A DNA stretch of 64,000 bases from Nocardioides solisilvae (lineage in GTDB: Bacteria > Actinomycetota > Actinomycetes > Propionibacteriales > Nocardioidaceae), in assembly GCF_003194625.1 (NCBI RefSeq), contig NZ_QHKX01000001.1:62001-126000 (forward strand), written 5' to 3'. Under the pieces are notes generated by a model. That model was not told the DNA's origin and searched no databases. It worked only from the letters and a program-made list of their open reading frames with translations. Shown here one piece after another: positions 58,368 to 64,000 of the stretch (positions are counted from its first letter, which is position 1; the number at the start of each line of letters is the position of its first letter). A program made the translations under genes and the position numbers.

Positions 58368-59243
58368 TCACCGTGCTGCGGGGTCCGACGGGTCGGTGCG
58401 GGCGGCGACGAAGGTGACCTGCTGCCCCGGGCGCAGCTGCGCGCAGAGGTCGACGGCCTCGTCGTCGACGTACCCGATCACGGGGTATCCGCCGGTCACG
58501 GGGTGGTCGGCGAGGAAGAGCACGGGCAGCCCCGACGGCGGCACCTGCAGCGCGCCTCGCAGCATCCCCTCGCTCACCAGCTCGCCCTCGCGGGCACGGG
58601 CCAGCGGCTCCCCGGCCAGCCGGACGCCGACCCGGTTGGAGTCGCTGTCGACGGTCCAGGCCTGCGAGGTCAACCGCTCCCAGGCGGCGTCGTCGAACCA
58701 GTCCCGGCGCGGTCCGCGGAGCACCGGGAGGCGGAGCGGCCCATTGGTCGGCTCCGGCACGGGGGCGACATCGACGTTCGGCAGCGGGCGGCCCGTGACA
58801 CCCACGGGCAGCACGTCGCCGGCCTCGACGGCCTTCGGCCCGAGCCCGGAGAGCACGTCGGTGGCGCGGCTGCCGAGCACCGGCTCGACGTCGACCCCGC
58901 CGCGCACGGCGACGTAGGTGCGCAGGCCGGCGGCCGGCATCCCGAGCTCGAACGACTCGCCCGCGCGCAGGACGAACGGCGCCAGGTGCGGTGCCGACCC
59001 GGGGCACCGCGCGCCGGTGGTGGCGACGACGACGTCGCCGTCGGCGACCAGCGAGAGGCCCCCGAGGGTGACCTCGAGGGTGGCCAGCGTCGGGTGGTTG
59101 CCGACGAGCGCGTTGGCGAGCCGGTGGGCGCCGCGGTCGCAGGCGCCGGAGCGGCCGATGCCGAGCGCGGCCCGCCCCGGCCGCCCGAAGTCCTGGACGG
59201 TGGTGAGCGGGCCGGGCTCGACCACCCGCAGCGAGGTGGTCAC
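58368..59243 (-). CDS. pxpC: 5-oxoprolinase subunit C (KipA/biotin-dependent carboxyltransferase-like)
   Basis: 291 residues, AHS2 domain. Typical segments: RVVEPGPLTTVQDFGRPGRA near the start, GIGRSGACDRGAHRLANALV, LRTYVAVRGGVDVEPVLGSR, and SGLPVLFLADHPVTGGYPVI with GYV near the end. PxpABC together hydrolyse 5-oxoproline (pyroglutamate) to glutamate with ATP. The GTG at 59243 overlaps the pxpB stop (GTGA). The order pxpA-pxpB-pxpC matches many bacteria. Confidence 0.94.
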   Translation of the reverse strand: MTTSLRVVEPGPLTTVQDFGRPGRAALGIGRSGACDRGAHRLANALVGNHPTLATLEVTLGGLSLVADGDVVVATTGARCPGSAPHLAPFVLRAGESFELGMPAAGLRTYVAVRGGVDVEPVLGSRATDVLSGLGPKAVEAGDVLPVGVTGRPLPNVDVAPVPEPTNGPLRLPVLRGPRRDWFDDAAWERLTSQAWTVDSDSNRVGVRLAGEPLARAREGELVSEGMLRGALQVPPSGLPVLFLADHPVTGGYPVIGYVDDEAVDLCAQLRPGQQVTFVAARTDPSDPAAR

Positions 59244-59845
59244 GACGCCTCCACGAAGGTGACGCGGAGGCCGGGCACCAGCAGGGCCGGCGGGTCCCGG
59301 TCGGGGTCGAAGACGTCGACCTCGGTGTGCCCGACGAGCTGCCAGCCGCCGGGCGACTCCCGTGGGTAGACGCCCGTGAAGCCGCCGGCCAGGGCCAGCG
59401 AGCGCGCGGGCACCTTCGTCCGCGGGGAGGAGCGACGGGGCACGTCCCACTCCTCGCCGTCGGGCACGAGGTAGCCGAAGCCGGGCGCGAAGCCGCAGAA
59501 GGCGACGGTCCACTCGGCCGCGAGGTGGCGCCGGACCAGCTCGTCGGTCGACCAGCCGAGCAGCTCGGCGGCCTCGCCGAGGTCCTCCCCGTCGTAGCGG
59601 ACCGGCAGCTCGAGCGGGGCGGCCTCGCCGGCGACGTGCTCCCCCGGCCCCACCTGCTCGACCCGTCGCCTGAGGTCGTCGAGGTCGACGTCGCGGTCGC
59701 CGACCAGGAGGATCGTGCGCCCGGCGGGGACGAGGTCGAGCACGGGCAGGTCGGCGTCGGCCAGCGCGGCGTACCGCTCCAGCACCTCCTCGAGCGAGTC
59801 GAGCTCGAGGAGCAGGCCGCGGGTGCCGCTGGGGAGGACGCGCAC
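59240..59845 (-). CDS. pxpB: 5-oxoprolinase subunit B (KipI-like, AHS1 domain)
   Basis: 201 residues. Conserved AHS1 segments: PVRYDGEDLGEAAELLGWST, WTVAFCGFAPGFGYLVPDGE, PRRSSPRTKVPARSLALAGG, VYPRESPGGWQLVGHTEVDV. In B. subtilis the homologue KipI also inhibits the sporulation kinase KinA, but the general role is in 5-oxoprolinase. GTG start three bases after the pxpA stop. Confidence 0.94.
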   Translation of the reverse strand: MRVLPSGTRGLLLELDSLEEVLERYAALADADLPVLDLVPAGRTILLVGDRDVDLDDLRRRVEQVGPGEHVAGEAAPLELPVRYDGEDLGEAAELLGWSTDELVRRHLAAEWTVAFCGFAPGFGYLVPDGEEWDVPRRSSPRTKVPARSLALAGGFTGVYPRESPGGWQLVGHTEVDVFDPDRDPPALLVPGLRVTFVEAS

Positions 59846-59848
59846 GGC

Positions 59849-60631
59849 TCAGCCCGCCGGGGCGAACGGCGCCAGCCGGACGCCCGCCCCCTCCAGCGCG
59901 CCCCGCACCTCGCGCGCGATGACGACGGCGCCCGGGGTGTCGCCGTGGACGCAGATGGAGTGCGGCCGCACCGAGAGCCGGTCGCCGTTGACGTCGGTGA
60001 TCGGCTCGCCGGTGGCCATCGCCACGCAGCGGCGGGCGATCTCGCCCGCGTCGTGCAGCACCGCGCCGGGCTGCGACCGCGGCACGAGGTGACCCTCGGG
60101 GGTGTAGGCGCGGTCGGCGAACGCCTCGTGGGCGGTGCGCAGGCCCGCCTGCTCGGCGAGGGCGAGGACCACCGACCCGGGCAGGCCCAGCAGGACCAGC
60201 GCGTCGTCGTACGCCCGCACCGCCTCGACCACCGCCCTCGCCTGCTCCTCGTGGGTGACGATGGCGTTGTAGAGCGCGCCGTGCGGCTTGACGTAGGTGA
60301 CCCGACCGCCGGCGGCCCGGGCGATGCCGTCGAGCGCCGCGACCTGGTAGACGACCTCGTCGGTGAGCGCGTGCGGCTCCATGTCGATGAACCGGCGGCC
60401 GAAGCCCACGTGGTCCCGGTAGGCCACGTGCGCCCCGACCGCCACCCCACCCTCGCCCGCGCGGGCCGTCACCCGGCGCATGATCGAGGGGTCGCCGGCG
60501 TGGGCGCCGCAGGCCACGTTGGCGCTGGTGACGACGGCGAGCAGCGCGTCGTCGTCGCCCATCTCCCAGCTGCCCAGGCCCTCGCCGAGGTCGGAGTTGA
60601 GGTCGATCGTCGGGGTCGAGCCGTCGGTCAC
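59849..60631 (-). CDS. pxpA: 5-oxoprolinase subunit A (LamB/YcsF family)
   Basis: 260 residues. Family motifs: IDLNSDLGEGLGSWEMGDDD, TSANVACGAHAGDPSIMRRV, GAHVAYRDHVGFGRRFIDME, YVKPHGALYNAIV and SICVHGDTPGAV. Full length for the family (about 250). GAGGAGG before the GTG sets the start. It begins ten bases after the NRAMP-related carrier gene, giving the operon carrier-pxpA-pxpB-pxpC, the same association as ycsG with ycsF and kipIA in B. subtilis. Confidence 0.95.
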   Translation of the reverse strand: MTDGSTPTIDLNSDLGEGLGSWEMGDDDALLAVVTSANVACGAHAGDPSIMRRVTARAGEGGVAVGAHVAYRDHVGFGRRFIDMEPHALTDEVVYQVAALDGIARAAGGRVTYVKPHGALYNAIVTHEEQARAVVEAVRAYDDALVLLGLPGSVVLALAEQAGLRTAHEAFADRAYTPEGHLVPRSQPGAVLHDAGEIARRCVAMATGEPITDVNGDRLSVRPHSICVHGDTPGAVVIAREVRGALEGAGVRLAPFAPAG

Positions 60632-60641
60632 GGGGGCCTCC

Positions 60642-61781
60642 TCAGCCGGTCACGAGCTCGATGGCGGGACGCACCGAGCTGAACGCCAGGTAGATGGTGA
60701 CGAGCCAGGCGACGGTGCCGACCGCGGCCAGCCACCTCGGGGAGTCGTACCCCTGGAGGAGGTCGCGGCGACGCCACGCCACCCACATCATCACCCCGAT
60801 CCCCACCGGGAGCAGGATCCCGTTGAACGCGCCGGCGAAGACGAGCAGCTGCGAGGGTGCCGCGCCGATCACCAGGAAGAGCACCAGGGAGAGCACGATG
60901 AAGCCCACCACCATCAGGTTGGTGGTGCGCGGGGCGGTCCGCCGCGAGGTGAGGAACGTGACCGTCGTGTAGGAGACGCCGATGACGCTGGTCAGCGCCG
61001 CGGCCGCGAAGACGACGCCGAACATCCGGTAGCCGACGTCCCCGGCAGCGGCCTGGAAGGCGGTGGCGGCCTGGTTGTCGGGGTCGAGGGAGGCGCCGGA
61101 GGCGACCACGCCGAGGATCGCCAGGAAGAGCACGACGCGCATCACCCCGGTCACGACGATCCCGGTCACCGCGCTGCGGGTCAGCTCCCCCACCCGCTCG
61201 GGGCCGGAGACCTCCGCGTCGACGAGGCGGTGCACGCCGGCGTAGATGATGTAGCCGCCGATCGTCCCGCCGACCAGCGTGGTGATCGCCAACGGCCTGA
61301 CCTCCTCGGGCGCCACCGTGTTGCGCAGGGCGTCGGCGACCGGCGGGCCGGAGGTGAGGGCGACGTAGAGGGTCAGCATGATCATCACCGCGCCGAGGAG
61401 CACCACGACGCGGTCCATCGCGACGCCGGCCCGCTTCGACAGGAAGATCCCGATCGCCACCACCGCGAGGATCGCCGCGCCGACCTTCGCGTCGACGTCG
61501 GTCATGATGTTCATGCCGAGCCCGGCGCCGGCGACGTTGCCGAGCTCCTGGGCGCGCATCCCCGAGACCCCGATGACGCGCCAGACGTTGGTCTGGATCG
61601 CGATGTCGACCAGGATCGAGACGAGGATCGCGAAGGCGAACGCCGCGCCGAGCTCGACCGTGAAGCTGGCGGTCTGGGTGATGAAGCCGGGGCCGATCGA
61701 CGACGTCGCCATGAGGAAGACGGCGCCGAGCAGGGTGCCGCGGCTGGTCGGGGTCAGCGTCCTGGTGCCGTCTGCGGCCAT
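60642..61781 (-). CDS. NRAMP-related carrier (YcsG-like), possibly for 5-oxoproline
   Basis: 379 residues, about 10-11 spans. It has the NRAMP overall layout, but the metal-binding DPGN of span 1 is replaced by SSIGPGFITQTASFTVELGA, and the span-6 MPH motif is not present. It therefore belongs to the NRAMP-related proteins found beside 5-oxoprolinase genes (B. subtilis YcsG) rather than to manganese importers. The operon position ten bases before pxpA suggests uptake of 5-oxoproline or a related compound. The ATG at 61781 follows GAAGGG by a few bases. Confidence 0.85.
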   Translation of the reverse strand: MAADGTRTLTPTSRGTLLGAVFLMATSSIGPGFITQTASFTVELGAAFAFAILVSILVDIAIQTNVWRVIGVSGMRAQELGNVAGAGLGMNIMTDVDAKVGAAILAVVAIGIFLSKRAGVAMDRVVVLLGAVMIMLTLYVALTSGPPVADALRNTVAPEEVRPLAITTLVGGTIGGYIIYAGVHRLVDAEVSGPERVGELTRSAVTGIVVTGVMRVVLFLAILGVVASGASLDPDNQAATAFQAAAGDVGYRMFGVVFAAAALTSVIGVSYTTVTFLTSRRTAPRTTNLMVVGFIVLSLVLFLVIGAAPSQLLVFAGAFNGILLPVGIGVMMWVAWRRRDLLQGYDSPRWLAAVGTVAWLVTIYLAFSSVRPAIELVTG

Positions 61782-61877
61782 GGTGCCCTTCAGGGCGGTC
61801 GTGGCGTGCGGGTCCGGGGGCCCGGTACCCGGTGCCGCCGGCGGGCACACCGGCGTGCCTGGAGCACACTGGACGGC

Positions 61878-62063
61878 ATGGACGACCTCGAGCGGCTCCG
61901 GCGCTGGGAGGACGCGGGCGGGCACTGGCGGGTGCTGGCCCGGACGCCGGACGCCGTCACGCTGGCGCTCACCACCTGCGACGGCGGCGAGGAGATGGAC
62001 CGGCTCACCTCGGGCGCGCCGGCGCTGCTCGCGCACGTGGGCGAGCGGGACGCGCGCGCCTGA
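61878..62063 (+). CDS. Small conserved hypothetical protein (61 aa)
   Basis: 61 residues: MDDLERLRRWEDAGGHWRVL, ARTPDAVTLALTTCDGGEEM, then DRLTSGAPALLAHVGERDAR. The pattern RRWEDxGGxWRVLxRTPDAVTxALxxCDGGEEMDR is, as I recall, common to many actinobacteria as a stand-alone small protein of unknown role. CACACT ends seven bases before the ATG, so the transcript may be leaderless. It diverges from the NRAMP-related gene and converges on tRNA-Tyr with a shared hairpin between. Confidence 0.75.
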   Translation: MDDLERLRRWEDAGGHWRVLARTPDAVTLALTTCDGGEEMDRLTSGAPALLAHVGERDARA

Positions 62064-62106
62064 ACCCCGACGACCTGGCCCCGGACGACCTGGCCCGGAA
62101 ATGACC

Positions 62107-62131
62107 TGAGCCCCGCACGTGGCGGGGCTCA
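62107..62131. terminator. Bidirectional terminator between the 61-aa gene and tRNA-Tyr
   Basis: Perfect 10-bp stem TGAGCCCCGC (62107-62116) with GCGGGGCTCA (62122-62131), loop ACGTG. It lies two bases past the tRNA-Tyr 3' end and 43 bases past the 61-aa gene, so it can serve both. Confidence 0.8.
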
Positions 62132-62132
62132 G

Positions 62133-62215
62133 TGGCAGGTGAAGGATTCGAACCTTCGAAGGCATAAGCCGACGGATTTACAGTCCGCTCCCATTGGCCG
62201 CTCGGGCAACCTGCC
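62133..62215 (-). tRNA. tRNA-Tyr (GUA)
   Basis: 83 bases, class II with a long variable arm. Acceptor GGCAGGT/ACCTGCC, D-arm GCCCGAGCGGCCAATGGGAG, anticodon loop ACTGTAAATC (GTA), T-arm AAGGATTCGAACCTTC as seen on the plus strand. No encoded CCA. Confidence 0.97.
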
Positions 62216-62300
62216 GGGTGCTGCGCGGACCGTTTGGCCCGGCGACAACAAGACGGAAGAATAGCGCAGGCCCCACCCCAGAGGAAAAACAGGAGACGTC

Positions 62301-62792
62301 ATGGCTGACTCGTCGTTCGACATCGTGAGCAAGCTCGACCGCCAGGAGGTCGACAACGCGCTCGGCCAGGCCGCCCGCGAGGTCGCGACCCGGTTCGACT
62401 TCAAGGGCACGGGCGCCACCATCGAGTGGCAGGGCGAGAAGGCGATCGAGATCACCGCCAACGCCGACGACCGCGCCAGCGCCGTGCTGGACGTCTTCAA
62501 GGACAAGCTGGTCAAGCGCCAGCAGTCGCTGAAGATCCTCGACGCCTCGGAGCCGCGCCCGTCGGGCCAGCAGTCGAAGATCTCGATCACCCTCAAGGAG
62601 GGCATCACCTCCGAGGACGCCAAGAAGATCAGCAAGCTGATCCGCGACGAGGGCCCCAAGGGGGTCAAGGCGCAGATCCAGGGCGACGAGCTGCGCGTGT
62701 CGTCGAAGAAGCGCGACGACCTGCAGGCCGTGCAGCAGCTGGTGAAGGCGCAGGACTACGAGTTCGCGGTGCAGTTCACGAACTACCGCTGA
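62301..62792 (+). CDS. yajQ: YajQ family nucleotide-binding protein
   Basis: 163 residues, normal length. Begins [20 protein letters not shown] and contains [40 protein letters not shown] and the C-terminal [22 protein letters not shown]. YajQ proteins bind tRNA/nucleotides, and some are cyclic-di-GMP effectors. GGAG seven bases before the ATG supports the start. Its last 17 bases overlap the convergent sulfate ATPase gene. Confidence 0.95.
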   Translation: MADSSFDIVSKLDRQEVDNALGQAAREVATRFDFKGTGATIEWQGEKAIEITANADDRASAVLDVFKDKLVKRQQSLKILDASEPRPSGQQSKISITLKEGITSEDAKKISKLIRDEGPKGVKAQIQGDELRVSSKKRDDLQAVQQLVKAQDYEFAVQFTNYR

Positions 62793-63762
62793 GGGCCGCC
62801 GCCCGCGGCATCACCGTGGCACCCTCGGCCGGGCTGAGCCACACCGTGGCCCCCTCCTCGAGCCGCAGCGAGCGGGCGTGGGTGCGGGTGAGCTGGACCA
62901 GCACCTCCTCGCCGTCGAGCGTGTGCACCGTCAGCCGGACCTCGAAGCCCACCCGGAGCACCCGGGCGACGGTGCCCTCGGCGGCGCCCGCGACCTGCGG
63001 GGTCACCTGCACGTCGATGTCGTGCGGCCGGATCGCGTGGCCGCCCAGGGTGGTGACGTCGCCGAGGAAGCGCATGACGAAGTCGCTGGCGGGCGCGTCG
63101 TAGAGCTGGTCGGGGCTGCCGACCTGCTCCACGCGACCGTCGTTGACCACGACGATCTCGTCGGAGACCTCGAGGGCCTCCTCCTGGTCGTGGGTCACGA
63201 AGACGGTGGTCACGTGCATCTCGTCGTGCAGCCGGCGCAGCCAGTCGCGCAGCTCCTTGCGGACCTTCGCGTCGAGCGCCCCGAACGGCTCGTCGAGCAG
63301 CAGCACGGTCGGCTGGACCGCCAGGGCGCGGGCCAGGGCCATGCGCTGCCGCTGACCGCCCGAGAGCTGGGCGGGCAGGCGGTCGGCGAACTGCGAGAGG
63401 TGGACCAGCGCGAGCAGCTCGTCCACCCGCCTCTTGATGTCGGCCCGGGGGGTCTTGCGGATCTCCAGGCCGAACGCGACGTTGCGCGCGACCGACATGT
63501 GCTTGAACGCGGCGTAGTGCTGGAAGACGAAGCCCACGTTGCGCTTCTGCACGGGCAGCCGGGTCGCGTCCGTGCCCTCGATGACCACCGAGCCGCTGTC
63601 GGGCGTCTCGAGGCCGGCGATGATGCGCAGCAGGGTCGTCTTGCCGCCGCCGCTGGGCCCCAGCAGTGCGGTCAGCTGGCCGGTGGGCAGGGTGAGGTTG
63701 ATGTCTTCCAGGGCCACGAAGTCGCCGTAGCGCTTGGAGATGCCCGTGACGTCGATGCTCAT
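62776..63762 (-). CDS. cysA: Sulfate/thiosulfate ABC importer ATP-binding protein
   Basis: 328 residues. Walker [21 protein letters not shown] (about 34), Q-loop [20 protein letters not shown], signature [20 protein letters not shown], Walker [21 protein letters not shown] and [20 protein letters not shown]. The [11 protein letters not shown]-loop is typical for CysA. A C-terminal TOBE-like regulatory part follows ([20 protein letters not shown]). It powers uptake of sulfate or thiosulfate with CysW (next gene), CysT and a binding protein outside the window. AAAGG lies 14 bases before the ATG. Confidence 0.95.
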   Translation of the reverse strand: MSIDVTGISKRYGDFVALEDINLTLPTGQLTALLGPSGGGKTTLLRIIAGLETPDSGSVVIEGTDATRLPVQKRNVGFVFQHYAAFKHMSVARNVAFGLEIRKTPRADIKRRVDELLALVHLSQFADRLPAQLSGGQRQRMALARALAVQPTVLLLDEPFGALDAKVRKELRDWLRRLHDEMHVTTVFVTHDQEEALEVSDEIVVVNDGRVEQVGSPDQLYDAPASDFVMRFLGDVTTLGGHAIRPHDIDVQVTPQVAGAAEGTVARVLRVGFEVRLTVHTLDGEEVLVQLTRTHARSLRLEEGATVWLSPAEGATVMPRAAALSGSS

Positions 63763-63782
63763 GACAGGTGACTGACCTTTCG

Positions 63783-63829
63783 GTGGTGGCGCGCTTCGCG
63801 CGAGTCAGTGGTGGCGCGCTTCGCGCGAG
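63783..63829. repeat. 22-bp direct repeat flanking the cysW stop codon
   Basis: GTGGTGGCGCGCTTCGCGCG followed by AG occurs at 63783-63804 and 63808-63829, separated by TCA, the complement of the cysW TGA. On the minus strand the gene end SREARHH-stop is thus repeated after the stop. Each unit contains the small hairpin CGCGC-TTC-GCGCG. Confidence 0.92.
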
Positions 63830-64000
63830 CGGAGCACGAAGACGACGAGGATGGCGAGGACGGAGACGCTGGCGAGGAGGAAGGCGATCGCGTACGCCCC
63901 CTCCTGGTCGAAGTTGAGGTACTTCTCCTCGACCGCGAGGGTCGCCGTACGGGTGGAGCCCAGGACGTTGCCCGAGACGACCTTGACGGCACCGAACTCG
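63805..64000 (-). CDS. cysW: Sulfate ABC importer permease CysW, C-terminal part
   Basis: Only the last 65 codons are inside the window. The visible part reads EFGAVKVVSGNVLGSTRTAT, LAVEEKYLNFDQEGAYAIAF and a final span LLASVSVLAILVVFVLRSR, the typical C terminus of CysW with the EYLNF-like loop that contacts CysA. The coding end SREARHH is formed by a repeat that is duplicated after the stop codon. The cysA gene follows 42 bases downstream. Confidence 0.9.
   Translation of the reverse strand, partial: EFGAVKVVSGNVLGSTRTATLAVEEKYLNFDQEGAYAIAFLLASVSVLAILVVFVLRSREARHH

Noticed and set aside
57013..60450. A single 1145-codon frame joining MFS, pxpC/pxpB and pxpA regions
   Set aside because: The frame is open through out-of-frame parts of neighbouring genes. 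Only the MFS part (57013-58353) is coding in this frame; the others read in different frames with proper overlaps.

Overview
The window is about 64 kb of high-G+C chromosomal DNA from an actinobacterium. The best fit is a Nocardioides-like member of the Nocardioidaceae. The reasons are the codon use, many GTG starts, a TTG-started rpoB, a DUF222/HNH gene under a LexA box, frequent leaderless-type promoters, and the actinobacterial block tRNA-Thr/tRNA-Met/rpmG/hadA/hadB ... tRNA-Trp/secE/nusG/rplK/rplA ... rplJ/rplL/rpoB/rpoC. No phage, insertion sequence, CRISPR array, rRNA or origin was seen. The genus is an inference, not a direct observation.

Layout. 1-3.5 kb: a truncated LysR regulator divergent from a CoA-transferase/acyl-CoA dehydrogenase/enoyl-CoA hydratase operon. 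3.5-7.5 kb: topoisomerase IB, a secreted propeller-like protein, a methyltransferase, a 28-residue membrane peptide, and an unknown protein whose 3' end carries stop-containing tandem repeats. 7.6-12.8 kb: a large hairpin, then a minus-strand set of a two-domain Nudix protein, a hydroxyacid-oxoacid transhydrogenase and a D-2-hydroxyglutarate-dehydrogenase-like flavo/Fe-S protein. 12.9-18 kb: lipid and quinone genes (two acyltransferases, a geranylgeranyl reductase), a decayed gamma-glutamyltransferase and a DUF429 protein. 18-36.3 kb: the transcription/translation core with its terminators, L10 leader, promoters and three tRNAs, interrupted by a DnaB-like ATPase, a DedA-like protein, an aminotransferase, an adenosine-deaminase-like enzyme, murB and hadAB.

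36.3-47 kb: amidase, LexA-controlled DUF222/HNH protein, LrgAB, 3-methyladenine glycosylase I, pirin, old yellow enzyme, Bcr-type exporter, small methyltransferase and a 5'-3' exonuclease. 46.5-49.9 kb: a divergent homogentisate degradation cluster (hmgA against an unknown gene plus fahA) with an IclR-like operator between. 49.9-57 kb: a membrane-linked methyltransferase and phosphatase pair, a GIDE-domain protein, and a two-component system coupled to an ABC exporter. 57-61.8 kb: an MFS carrier, 5-oxoprolinase PxpABC and an NRAMP-related carrier. 61.9-64 kb: a 61-residue protein, tRNA-Tyr, YajQ, and the cysA/cysW end of a sulfate ABC importer that leaves the window.

How the genes work together. 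The transhydrogenase would turn 4-hydroxybutyrate plus 2-oxoglutarate into succinic semialdehyde plus D-2-hydroxyglutarate, and the neighbouring flavoprotein could recycle the latter. HmgA and FahA catalyse the first and last steps from homogentisate to fumarate and acetoacetate, and no recognisable isomerase for the middle step is present. PxpABC with its carrier would import and open 5-oxoproline. Many start codons lie 6-8 bases after a TANNNT or CANNNT hexamer, which suggests widespread leaderless transcription.
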